DNA of 64,000 bases, taken from NCBI RefSeq assembly GCF_037392515.1, contig NC_090288.1:11724969-11788968 (forward strand), read 5' to 3'. A program made the position numbers and the translations under genes. Below the pieces are notes generated by a model. That model saw nothing but the letters and a program-made list of their open reading frames with translations, did no database searches and was not told the DNA's origin. This DNA comes from Haliotis asinina. Its lineage: Eukaryota; Mollusca; Gastropoda; Lepetellida; Haliotidae. This document shows positions 21,836 to 33,126 of this stretch, piece after piece. Position 1 is the stretch's first letter. Every line of letters starts with the position of its first letter.

Positions 21836-23009
21836 CCGAAGTATTGCAAGTATCAGATAAATACTTTGATCAAGTCCAGGGGCAGTGGACATACTGAGAA
21901 TAATAAGAAGGTCAGCTGGAATTCAAACCCGTGATTAATGGTTTCTGGCGTGACCAGTGGAATGAATGAATATTGATTTACGCTGCATCAACAAATTTCG
22001 TTATTCAGGAATGCCATTCCTGAAGGAAATCCTCATTTCTCCTTACAGGACTACGCAATTCATCCAAACCCAACACTGTAACTCCTGAATACATCACCAT
22101 CGAATCACCATTTTGTTTTTGTTCCATTTTTCATTCAACTTGAGAAAATAATTTTAGTTTTGCCCGTCAGTTTACCTGGACACACGAATGACCACATTTT
22201 ACTGCTCAATTCGCCATTAGCGGGACCAGAGTGTGAAAGAATTTTATATGGCCTGCACAAATCATGGATCGAATGGGCTGTTACCCACCAAAAATACCAA
22301 CCGACAAGGCGTAACAGTCTACCTGAAGAGAAATCTTACTGTTTGCCTGCTATATATCGATGCATTATTTTTATGCATATTTATAGTATGCGTACAAACA
22401 AACATTTACGTATTTTCTGTATTCTGGACCACGAGGCCTTTATATGAAATAAACTCTCTCTGCGTGTATGTTCAGTTAATCGTGACACTACTAAGGGGGA
22501 GTAACTCTTTACATTCACCGATGGCCTTTTCGTTAATGACACATCAACACAAACTGAAACATGCCAGGGACGGTGGTGACAGTGTTTGCAATGCTTTAAT
22601 TTACCAGTTGGCCATCAGGGCCTGCGGCCGCCTGCAGGCTTTAAAATCTACAGGCCCTGAATGAAATCCGCAGGCTCATTTTCTTAAAGTCAAACCAATA
22701 AAATAAATTAGACTACCGTCTACACGGTTTCCCACAAAATCAATTACCGAAGATACGTTTTATTTGGTATTGACGTTTCTATAAGCAAAGCTATGAAATA
22801 CCAGGAAGTGAAACTGTAAGTAATCTTAACATGAGGGATGATGAATGATTCCCAAACGTTAATAAAGGGGAAAAAACAAGGGGAAAATTCCAGTTGTCAA
22901 AAATGTTTCTGACATACCGAAGGCCACAAGGGCCTGCAGATATTCCTAACTGCCTACCCGATGCAATAACAACCGGCGCTGGGCCTCCGGGCCGGTGATT
23001 ATTTCGAAC

Positions 23010-23170
23010 ACTGGGAGGTGGTAGCCAAGTGGCTAAAGCGTTCGTTCGTCACACTGAAGAGCCGGTTCGATTCCATACCAAGGTACAACGTGTTAAGCCC
23101 TTTCTGGTGTTCCCCGCCGCGATATTGGTGGAATATTGTTGAAAGCTACATAAAAATATACTCACTCAAA
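23010..23170 (+). mobile_element. tRNA-derived SINE
   Basis: GGGAGGTGGTAGCCAAGTGG, GGCTAAAGCG, the B-box remnant CCGGTTCGATTCC, then TTTCTGGTGTTCCCCGCCGC and a tail ending in ATACTCACTCA. It lies in the long 5' intron of chitin-binding gene 2. Confidence 0.82.
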
Positions 23171-23234
23171 TGTGCCACGTGGAAATCACAAACTCAACAC
23201 TTAATCAATGCTTAAAAAGTATAGCAATACTTAC

Positions 23235-23262
23235 ACGGAGCAGTGGAACACGCTGTCACGTT
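23235..23262 (-). other. Predicted short 5' untranslated exon of chitin-binding gene 2
   Basis: It lies between the TATA box at 23287-23293 and a strong donor, CCGT|GTAAGTAT. The 5' limit is estimated from TATA spacing. It would splice to the acceptor near 21502 over a 1.7-kb intron. This is inferred from signals only. Confidence 0.4.
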
Positions 23263-23286
23263 ACGTGTTGTGGTGTAGACTATTCC

Positions 23287-23293
23287 TTATATA
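23287..23293 (-). promoter_or_regulatory. TATA box of chitin-binding gene 2
   Basis: The minus strand reads CCAGGTATATAAGG here. About 25-30 bases downstream would be the start of a short untranslated exon that ends at 23235 with CCGT|GTAAGT. This fits the acceptor found just upstream of the start-codon exon. Confidence 0.5.
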
Positions 23294-23299
23294 CCTGGC

Positions 23300-24340
23300 C
23301 GTGATTCACTCACGAATGTTGTAATCACTGGACCGTGAGTAAACAGGCACTGACGTAGAACCAGCTCAGATTACTCAAACACAGAGATGACAGCTTACGT
23401 ATGCATGTTTTATGTATGTCATTCCATGTAAACATGTAAGGGCGTGTTTAGTATATGTTGCCGGTTATTCCTGAGTGTGTTTGTTACTGTCTCTTGTAAG
23501 TGACATGTTGTTTGTGTTGTCACTTGCCGTCGTTTTAAAACTATCACAGATGGGAAAATAAACTTAAAGAACCAATAAACTCAATTTTTGGTACTCTTTT
23601 ACCACTGCCTATGAAAGACGGCTGGTTAGTTGTCCCCCCAAAAAAAAACAACAACTTGTGGTTAATTAATACCAAGCGCTTAAAAGTTACTAAAAAGCCA
23701 TCTGCTTATCTCTCGCCTACAAACGAAACCACAGACAGGTTACGTAACTCTGTCGCCAGAGCCTGCAGTGACGTCATAGAAGGAACGATTTTCAGTTAGT
23801 TGTATAGAAAATGTGTAGGAAACTCGTCATTTTGCTGATTTCTCGACGTCACCAAAGACATGCCTAATTGTTGTGTTGCCGTCAGTTGCTCCTTGGGGTC
23901 GGTTGATGGTGTCACTAGGCACTGATTTCCACCGGACCCCGTAGTTTGTGCTTAAATTGTTTGTTTCTGTGTGCGATGTGAGCGTTGTGGAAGCCGGTGG
24001 TATAATCTAAATCGGATGGTTCGCCCCCTTATACGCTTCCAGGATAGAAAATGGAGTTCAAGTTTCATTGAGTTTATAAAATCAAGACTGCTCACTACAC
24101 GTTGCTGACGTTACCACTAATTATACCTGTTATAAATTCATTAACTGAGCATCAAGTGAATGATGATAAAAAATAGTGGATTGTCAGAACATATAGCTTT
24201 CATTTTTCACAACAGCTGCAAACGAAATCGTTTACCCCCTGAAATGTAGATGATTTCTGCATAGACCCTCATAGCTATACCTACTATTATTACGTCACGG
24301 AGACGCGTCGTACTGATTGGTTGAAATTTCTTAGCAACTT
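23300..24340. other. Stretch without recognised features
   Basis: It lies upstream of chitin-binding gene 2. Short open frames occur but have no recognisable motif, and no repeat I know is visible. Confidence 0.5.
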
Positions 24341-24474
24341 AGCAACTTCTTGAGTTTATTTTCATGATGTTTCGGGGCTTATAGAACAGATCTGTTCAGT
24401 TCAGCTCAACCTGATGAGGGGGCTAGGATAAGTCCCGAAACGTCGTGAAAATAAACTCAAGAAGTTGCGATCCA
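24341..24474 (+). ncRNA. Fold-back with hammerhead-ribozyme-like core, Penelope/retrozyme type
   Basis: CTGATGA at 24411-24417 and CGAAAC at 24436-24441 enclose a perfect six-pair stem II (GGGGCT with AGTCCC, one G-U) closed by AGGATA. This is the conserved hammerhead core. After it come CGTCGTGAAAATAAACTC and AAGAAGTTGCGATCC, a tail I associate with Penelope-like elements and their small non-autonomous retrozymes. The left arm, 24341-24384, is the inverted complement of the right part (24423-24472) and ends inside the second ribozyme core, so the unit is head to head. I cannot see a convincing stem I in this copy, so self-cleavage is doubtful. Confidence 0.6.
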
Positions 24475-24499
24475 TAAAAATTGTTCTGTATTTCTACGC

Positions 24500-25489
24500 C
24501 AACTTCTAAATGCCTTTGAAGAATCAAAAAAGGAATTGTTATGAATAACGTTGTATGCGTCATTACTGATTCATCAACTTCTGGAATGTCGATCAGACAA
24601 TTAAAGCAATATTTTAAGAAAATTTACACCTTTTGCGTCGGAGAGAATGTCCAAGATCCAATATAAAGTCACCAGGTTCATCCTTACACGGCGTATAACT
24701 AAACCAATATTAATCCAGTTCCAACCACCTTTTTAAAACTGGAATGTTGCTGAGAGCGGCGTTACACAACAAAAGCAAAGTTTTGTGTAAAAAATAACCA
24801 ACAATTCTAATGAGGTTTTCATCACGTCGTCACTAAAAGAAATGATTCACGTGTGAACTCGTATACAGCATCGAACGTGTTGCTCCCCTCTGTTCACTTC
24901 ACACTGACGCTCGCATTTCGCAAACTCATCTCATAGTATTCACTTGCGGCAGGTGACTCTCGTCGCCTCATTCCCAGCACGTCTTCCACCGGTGGGCGAG
25001 ATGCTGTCACCGTCAAACGAAAGACTCAATAAAACCGGGAACATCATGTCAAGTTGTCAACAGGTTCACATGTTGATACGTATTATTATTGTATACCTAA
25101 AGATGAAAACACACTGGAAATATAACTCATAGCTATGGTAACATTCACATTCAGCAGCCGTTTGTAACACAACACGAACAAACGGTGGTTCTTCACAGAG
25201 TGGTTAGGTATAAAGCCGGAGGCGATATACTCGTCCCTCAAGCAGCGAAGTCGCAGTTACAGCTGATTTAGCTTGAAAAACCATGCTACTGATCTCGGCT
25301 TCACGTTGGTGAATGACTTCATCCTAGTCAGACTGATAAGCTTCCCACATGATTCTGTGCGGTCGAAGGTTTAAGAAGGATGGGTGACACTACACACCCC
25401 TGGTAAACGCCACTGCTGATGTGGAAAGCTCCAGAGGACGCGCCGTGAGAACGAACAGTTCTGTGTCAAGCCATGTCCAAGTGGAATGT
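24500..25489. other. Stretch without recognised features
   Basis: I see no gene, tandem repeat or known dispersed repeat here beyond a short fragment near 24740 (AACTGGAATGTTGCTGAGAG), the tail of the dispersed 280-bp family. Confidence 0.45.
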
Positions 25490-25685
25490 ACCCGTGACGA
25501 TCCGGGTAAGAAGCGGCCTTCAGTAACACATGCTAACCGGGTCGGTTAGTCAAGCTCTGCGATTTGGCTGACACATGTCATGATATCCTAATTTCATGAT
25601 CTTGATCGCTGGTCCAGAAGCTATTATTTACAGGCCTTTGTCATATAGCTGGAGTATTGCTGAGTGCCACAATCACTCACTCAAT
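25490..25685 (-). repeat. Dispersed 280-bp repeat, minus copy
   Basis: CCGTGACGATCCGGGTAAGA to TGGAGTATTGCTGAGTGCCA, then ATCACTCACTCA, is the reverse complement of the family consensus. Confidence 0.7.
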
Positions 25686-25844
25686 AAAAAACAAATTCCC
25701 TTTTACAGTGATAAGGCGTCTTAACTTCCTTGTCCTTTTCATTCGTTTTCATTCGGTTGTTAACTTTCTCTTTATTCCCATCTTCTTAGCGTTGCTTTGC
25801 ATGCGCTTATCCCTCTTGTGTAGTTGGATGGTCATAATTTAGAT

Positions 25845-26030
25845 GTTAATCCAAACACCGGATTGTTTGGTCCTGGGTCCCGTTCCTCAAAGCGATCGTA
25901 ACGCTACGACAGTCGTAACTTCCATACTTTAACATAGAATGTCGTGGCGCTACGATCGTCTTGAAGAGAGAGACCCAGCCTCGAATATTTTACAGACCTC
26001 CGTCAAATAGCTAGAGTACTGCAGTGCATC
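25845..26030 (-). repeat. Dispersed repeat fragment interrupted by a MITE
   Basis: CACCGGATTGTTTGGTCC before the MITE and CCTCGAATATTTTACAGACC after it are neighbouring parts of the dispersed 280-bp family, so the MITE at 25873-25978 landed inside an existing copy. Confidence 0.65.
25873..25978. mobile_element. 106-bp MITE with near-palindromic arms
   Basis: The left arm CTGGGTCCCGTTCCTCAAAG, then CGATCGTAACGCTACGAC, is mirrored by GTCGTGGCGCTACGATCG and then TCTTGAAGAGAGAGACCCAG. The centre is ACTTCCATACTTTAACATAG. No coding capacity. Confidence 0.75.
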
Positions 26031-26039
26031 TTGTGTCCG

Positions 26040-26940
26040 TACTCCAACAGCTTAGATTGATGTTCATAATATCAAACACTGGATTGTCTGGTACAATGTT
26101 CTGATTAAAAAAAACGTAGGTAGGACCAAGGGTATTCGTATGCCTATGTTATACTAGAGAGGGTCGTAAGGTCTAGTGGATCGGTACGCCAACGCGATTA
26201 TTTGCAGATTATTTGTCGACGTATAACTTGTGTATTCATGACTGGGTTTTAAATAATAAAAAAAGCAAACTATTGCTTTGTATTCGTCATCTTCCACGCT
26301 TTCGGGTGTCTACGGCGCTCCGCAGAAAAAAAAGAATCGCCACGTTTATAGCTCAGTTAGTGCCGTGATATATCTAGTGCTTTTATTTTTTGCATTATTC
26401 ATATTCACTCTATGACGTTAACGTAACGTTTATGCTAATTTATATGATTTATGCCCTTTATGCCAAGCAGCAGGCAGGTTAACTAGAAGTAACACATTTT
26501 GATATGGGAGTCGAGGCGAGCAACAACTGCTCTCCTGGCTGTCTTTGTATCCACTATACCACTGATGAGATGGTCTACATCTTAAGCACAACCTGCAACT
26601 CAAAACAAATGTTTTCATCGTTGAGTTACTCTTTCGGAATCATAACGGCGACCGTGTTAGTCTCGTTGTTATCAAATAAACATAAACCGTCATGGTAAAG
26701 GAACAGATCATCTTGGTACATGGTAATAGATGTATACTGCCTGTTTCTGCAGGTGTGCCTCGCAACTTTGGGTAGAAGACGACCAGTGGCCGTAATGGCC
26801 TCCTAACATTAAACAAATTGAAGTTTATAATGTCCGAAATTATTTTTATAATTTATGGTACCGTTACAGCATTAAAAACTACAGAAACCAACCAGCCTTA
26901 TCAATTTCTTTCTCTCTCTCTCATAACAACTTGCATTTTC
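26040..26940. other. Stretch with only repeat remnants
   Basis: Decayed pieces of the dispersed family occur near 26070-26110 and 26170-26230. The rest shows no recognised feature. The short open frames at 26430-26700 on both strands have no motif. Confidence 0.4.
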
Positions 26941-26942
26941 GT

Positions 26943-27375
26943 CCCACAGTGGTTACTTGTCATATCTTCCTACGAACCTCTGTTCTAATACGGCCATATT
27001 TCGCGGTTCTCATAAAATCCCCTAGCGGCAAAAAATGGCAGCAGATTTACTTCCTTTTTTCTGTCCAATCAGAGCATGTGCTACATCGACTTAGATTCAC
27101 CTTGAAAAATGCAAGCAATGTGGAGAAACAAATATGACATGACTGAGTTCTGTCTAGAAGACACATTTGAGTATCGCGCTCGGGAAGAGGTTCTAGTTTT
27201 CACGATGCATCCGGAAGTTACCGAGATCTTGCGAACGATCACTTTTGAAACAAGGTCGCTGATTGTACTACTAAATCTGATTGCCTCCAATCACGAGTCT
27301 TGAATACTCGCACCACGAAAGGGTCGTACTAGAACAGAGGTTACGTAGGAAGATGTGACAAGTAACCACTGTGGG
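26943..27375. mobile_element. 433-bp element with about 50-bp terminal inverted repeats
   Basis: The left end CCCACAGTGGTTACTTGTCA, then TATCTTCCTACGAACCTCTG, is mirrored by CAGAGGTTACGTAGGAAGAT and TGACAAGTAACCACTGTGGG. The interior holds no recognised transposase. It looks like a non-autonomous DNA transposon. Target duplications are not clear. Confidence 0.75.
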
Positions 27376-27404
27376 AAAAGAATGAACAACTTGGGACCCG
27401 TGAA

Positions 27405-27662
27405 TGTCCAGGGTAGAACAGAGGCTTCCAGTAACCCATGCTTGTCATAAGAGGCAACCATGCTTGGTGTTAGAGCGACTTACGGGATCGGGTGGTCAGG
27501 CTCGCTGGCGTGGTTGACACACGTCATCGGTTCCCAGTTGCTCAGATCGATGCTGATGTTGATGTTCGGATTGTCTGGTCCGGACTCGATTATTTACAGA
27601 CCGCCGCCATATAGCTGGAATACTGCTGAGAGCTGGGTAAAACTTACTCACTCATTCACTCA
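27405..27662 (-). repeat. Dispersed 280-bp repeat, minus copy
   Basis: CCCGTGAATGTCCAGGGTAG through GTTGACACACGTCATCGGTT and GATTGTCTGGTCCGGACTCG to TGGAATACTGCTGAGAGCTG covers almost the full family consensus in reverse. Confidence 0.85.
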
Positions 27663-30427
27663 TAACAACTTGGAACAGACTGTTGAACCTGCACATGGCA
27701 AACATTCAAAAATAACACAAACACGCCGCATGTATCGTACAGGTCACTTGTCGGACGGCAAAGCAGTTTATTAAACAAAGAGCAGACGACAACATCTCAG
27801 TATACGTGAGTGAAACAGAGCCGCCATGATGAAGTTCTGTCAAATGAACAGAACACGGCAACATGGCCATTGGGCGCTCTGGGGAATATGATGCAAAAAA
27901 CTGGAAAAACTTAAACAATATCTCAGGATGGGAAAAACATGAAATGCATAACATTGTTCTCTTTGGTAATTTCTTTTTGAAAAAAAAAATTACACTGAAA
28001 TTAAATAGTTACTTTCATAGTCTACTCTGGCACTGATTGAAAGAAAAGAAAATGATACGAAAATACTACACAAATTCCTACTGCCTAGTTCAATACTTTC
28101 CTAAGCTGTGCTACATTTATTCCATATGTTTGGAAATTCGTACTTAAAATATCTTGCTTCTGAACTAAAAGCTACGATTACACCTGATTCGGCCTGACGT
28201 CCACGAGTGTTTCAATAACCAAAATAGTAAACCATGCATGAAAATTAAGGGTTGAATAACAAATGTAAGGGAATGTATAAAACTTATTTATAAAAAGGAA
28301 GAATAATTATCCAGGAACAAAAAAATCTCACCCAATGGGATATTGAATCATAAGGTAAAATTTCCTTCGTTCTGTATACCTGCCTCTAAGCATTCGTAAC
28401 TTTAAAACTACCTATATTGGACAAAAATAGTTAGGGGTATATATAAATTTTGAAATTATGAATAATGATCTATTTATTCACTGACACACTGATGAAACAT
28501 CGATAATAAAAATACCAATATTCCTAACTCATTTTGTAGAGTATACTTCTAAGTTGTACAGGAAAATTACAACATTATTATACATTTAACCTTTATTAGG
28601 GTAGAATCTCTTTCATACTGACCTGGTCATGGTTTTCAAAATGGTCACCTGTTAAGGATCACTTATTCTCTGAAAACAACTCTTGTTAACAATTTTACAC
28701 AACCAAAGACTTATTTCAGTTATACAATATATCTCTTATTCTTTCCAGTATAAGTTTGATTTATAGCATAGTGCCATGTTGAAAACACATGCTCAGAGAT
28801 CAGATATGAACCTGTAAAATCTGACTCTCTGAAATATATTTTTAAGAAGACCTCTTTCAGTTCAATTACCTCATAAAACATATTGAAGAATGTCTTCACA
28901 TTCAAAATCTTGACTTTCCAAAGAATGGAAAAAGTGTTTTTGGATAATTTGGAATCGGGTTTGCTAGAGAGACTAAAAAATGTACAGTGAATCAGTTCAA
29001 ACTTCATCAACTTAGAATAGGATCAGGCAAATTAACTTTCAATTCCAAGATAAACCATTGCTAATGGCAAAGCCTGATGTACCTTGCCACTTGTCTAGAA
29101 ATAGTAATAAAAATGGTGTTACACATTGGAGACGTTCATGCTTTATACCTTGGACCCATGATGGGAATCAAACCTATTCCTTTACGTGCTTTGAGTACAC
29201 TTTAACCACAAGCCTAACTCACTACATAAGCTGAAATAGTATCAAACTATGTGCTTGAAATCTTAATCATAGAAGCCTAAATTCAACATACCAAATTGGG
29301 CAAGGAAACAATTTTACTTTGCTTCTCATATTTATGATTGTAAACATTTTGCAGTCGACTGGCAGGATTCTATTATTTTAATGTATATATCCAAACTGAT
29401 AGATTTCATCGCCTGTTGTAGATATATTATGCACAAGGGGTAAAACAACCTGCCAGCGAATAACTTTATATGCAATGATATGATACACAATACCTGTTTG
29501 TCTCTGTGATACAAGACAACACACTTGTTGAATTACTTATTACTCATTTAATGTTTTACCCACACTGGCATTTTTATAGCCACGATTTTTAAATTTTAAC
29601 TAATTATAATTTCAAGTTTTCTACAAAACAGCTGCTATTAACATGTCTAAAGCTAGCTTTCACTTTGGAATCTGCTCTGAAAGAACTACTGGCAAGACAT
29701 TTCTGAGTGATTTATATAACTACAGATATTGTGATGTGTATTAGATCTTGATGTTTGTATCATGATACATATTGCACCATGACCTATGTATCAATTCACG
29801 CCTACTGATCAGGCACATTGTTCTTTAGTGAAAATAATGGCACTTGCGTCTACAGACTGATTATATTCATCCATTTGACGGACACCTATCAACTTCAGCC
29901 GTTGGAACTGACCACAATTTCCATGAAAAACCCTTTCAATTTCACAAACACAGCTACTGTTCAACATTTCTTAACATCCATTTAAAGACACATTTGTATG
30001 CTCTTTGACCATCTATTTGAATATCAGGTAACTCTCTACGCCACTTAACTTAAGGAACGATTGTACTATTCAGAGAATAACATACCAAAACAACAAACAA
30101 AATAAATATAATAATAGCAAAATAATTGCCAAATAGTTATACAATACATACAATATTGAAAATCTAATTTGAAAATAGTGTTTACACATCCCACTTCGAT
30201 ATATATTATCTGTTAATTGTGATTTCTTACCACTAAGGTCTAAAACCTGTTAAAATATTCAAATGTACAATGAAGTCAGAGAGGAGAGATATGACTCAGA
30301 GTCATAATGAGAGTCACATTTGGCTGATGCTAGGCATCCATTGTGTATATACTACGCTAAACAAATATTCACATGATAAAATCCACATTAAAAACTCAAC
30401 ACAGCTAAGAGGATGACATGGCTTGCA

Positions 30428-30475
30428 GTGTGTGAGTGAGTGAGTGAGTTTTATGCTGCTTTTAGCAATGAAGGT
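30428..30475 (-). mobile_element. SINE tail fragment
   Basis: GTGTGAGTGAGTGAGTGAGT plus TTTATGCTGCTTTTAGCAAT matches the inverted tail of the SINE only. Confidence 0.5.
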
Positions 30476-30889
30476 AGTGTCATCTTCATGAGGCTGGGAA
30501 ATATTTCAATACTGGTCCATATGAGATGGCTTTTGGAAGCTTTGTATCAGTACTAGAAAGAATTAGTGAAGCAATGTTTGTTTATTGTTTTACATATTCT
30601 TGTCAAACTCTTAAGAGCGGACCCATTGCAATGGGGTGGGGAATTAATCCTGGTCAACCTGACTATCCAAAATTTGGGTGCCATGAATATTTGTGGGAAG
30701 TAGTGAGGTGATGGGTGATGGGTGAAGGGTAAGGGATGTGGGCTGATTGGTGAGGGTTGGATAAAAGGTTATCAGAAGGTTGAAATGATGTGGTCTTGGA
30801 GTGTGGGGTGAAGGTTTGTGGGCACATGAGATGGAGGAGGATGGGAAGAAAATATCACAAAATGAATACATGTTCAAGCGAGGGGTCAT

Positions 30890-31030
30890 GAGTTTACTTT
30901 TCTGCTGCTTTCAGCAATAATACAGCAATAACACTGACACCAGGAACAGGCTTCACACATTGTACACATGTGGGGAAATCAACCCGGCCCTTCAGCAAGA
31001 CCAGCAAGCACTTTAACCACTATTCTAGCC
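30890..31030 (-). mobile_element. tRNA-derived SINE, minus copy
   Basis: GAGTTTACTTTTCTGCTGCT (tail), GGAACAGGCTTCACACATTG, then GGGGAAATCAACCCGGCCCT (decayed inverted B box) and CACTTTAACCACTATTCTAG. It is a decayed copy. Confidence 0.65.
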
Positions 31031-31100
31031 CTCCGCTCGGTTCAAATGTCTACCCCTCAGCTCGGTTCAAATGTCGACCCCTCAGCTCGGTTCAAATGAG
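31029..31100. repeat. 25-bp tandem repeat, three units
   Basis: GCTCGGTTCAAATG recurs with CTCGG at 31036, 31061 and 31086, so the period is 25. Confidence 0.85.
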
Positions 31101-31198
31101 AGCAGGATGAAGAAGTACTAGCATTCTTCAGGAGTGATAAAGGTCTTGAGGAGGGCAGGATGAAGGGCTAAGAAAGGATAAGGATAAATGCTTAAGTG

Positions 31199-31241
31199 GA
31201 GGAGGGTGGGGCGGGGCAGGGCGGTGCGGGGTGGGGCAGGC
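31199..31241 (+). other. G-rich stretch with G-quadruplex potential
   Basis: At least five runs of three or four G separated by one to three bases (GGGTGGGGCGGGG, then GGGG and GGGG). If the minus strand is transcribed here, the RNA would be C-rich, so the quadruplex would form in DNA only. Confidence 0.6.
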
Positions 31242-31604
31242 TGTGTGTCCATGGGAATTGTAATAAAAGTGAAGTGTTTGGGGGTTAAATTGCTACAGAA
31301 AGCATTGATGCAAGTTAAAGCAACGAGTTAAGTGCACCAAGGGATATATCATATTCATTAATAGAAGATAAGTGTCAACAGAAGGAAATGATATTTTACA
31401 GACTACTTTGTACCTAAATTCATACTAGGATTGCATGTTCCCTTGTTTCAAAATGTGAAGGGTTGCATTCAATCCTATTTACAAGCCTAGGTAGCAGCTC
31501 AACCAACCTCAAAACAGATGGGATGTAATCCAACGATAAGAACAAATTCAAGAATTGCAACACTTTTAGAAACACAATGTTACTGCATTAAATATTCTCT
31601 ATTA

Positions 31605-31778
31605 CAGTCAACTCTCGTTAATCCGACCTCTGTTAATCCGATGATTGGCTTGATCTGACACTTTTGTTGGTAACTAATTGAATAAACGTAACTTAGTCTC
31701 ATTTAGTTAGTTCGACATCCTTGATAATCCAACAGTTTGCTGTGCAACACACGAAGTCGGATTAATGAGTCTTGACTG
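31605..31778. mobile_element. 174-bp MITE with pogo/Tigger-like ends
   Basis: The left end CAGTCAACTCTCGTTAATCC and the right end GGATTAATGAGTCTTGACTG are inverted copies. CAGT at the tip and a TA before the left end fit the pogo/Tigger group. No coding capacity remains. Confidence 0.75.
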
Positions 31779-33006
31779 AACATAAATGTTAGTCATAGCT
31801 TCCCTTTTATCTGTTTCTACATAATTTACAACACAATGAGGACAACACAATGAAGCAAAATATACATTGCTGCTTATAGCAGAAACAGCCGTGGAGATAG
31901 CGATATATTTATATATGTACACAAACTTGTTTAGCACAAGTATTCAACACAATGACTCAAGGATATATAAGTCACAATACCTATGATACAATAATCAACA
32001 CATGAAATATACAAATGTATTCAATAATACAATGAAAAGAGAGACGAGGAAATGGAAAGATGTTAGAAAAGAATTTCCACTCTTAGTTTGTTAGTCGCCG
32101 TCCGCAAATCTAGCGAGAAGGAACAACATATTGAGACGATATGAAGAAGGTATATATGAATGAAAGACATGATAAAAACAAGAATTTCTGAATGTGACAA
32201 CCATCGACATGGCTACCAACATAGATCTGACATCTGCTGAGGATGCAGATGAAAATGTTTATGCCACATTTTTAACCAGCTTTACTTGATATGACAAACA
32301 TCAGTGAAAAAACATAAAGGGCAAGCCTTAATATTAGTGAATTATGAACTTTAACCCTTAGTCTGTTGAAAATATGTTCCTTTGTGACAGGAATTCGTGA
32401 CACATGGAAAGGGTTAATGACAGCACAAAACACGAACAATTCAGAATTCTTATTATGCTTGCTTTGAACACAATATCTGTGACAGGTAGACATGTTTAGC
32501 TTGAAAAAAAATACAAAAAACAATTCACATTTGGTAACCATGGTAACAAACAATGGTAAGTTCCGGAACTTAGATTTTGTCCTCCCGGAACCATTACTCA
32601 GTGAATGATTTACCATTCCATTTTTGCACAAATGACAGGCACATGTGATAAATGCACATTTCTCAAACTTCAAAACAGCCAGTACAATATTCTTCAGATT
32701 GCAACAACTTACAACATTGTTTTGGCTATGAACCTGAACTGATCAATGTATGTGGTGTAGATTATTTTTTTTACTGAACATTTTCAGTTTGTTTTTCACT
32801 GTATCTTGTGGTATATGTATGGGCAATGTTTAACATTGCTCTTAGTTAATGTAGATTTATGAATATAGATACCAGAGTAATAAACAGTTTATAACATGCT
32901 CAAATCTTTGATGGACTACAAATTTAATTTTGTTTGAGAGAATGTTCCCGCTGTAATGTTTTCTGCTTTGTCAGGTGTAAGCTGTCTATATTCCTTTATC
33001 AGAATA

Positions 33007-33126
33007 ATGCTACTTCTAGTACTTCATCAAGTGAATGCTAGTTTCGTTCCATTCATCAAGTGAAAGCTGCCTCTTGTCCCTTAATAAGGGGGATGCTACT
33101 TCTAGCCCTTTCACTAAGTGAATGTT
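33007..33126. repeat. 29-bp degenerate tandem repeat, four units
   Basis: Units run like AATGCTACTTCTAGTACTTC and then ATCAAGTG, each ending in CAAGTG, AAGGG or TAAGTG. Confidence 0.65.
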
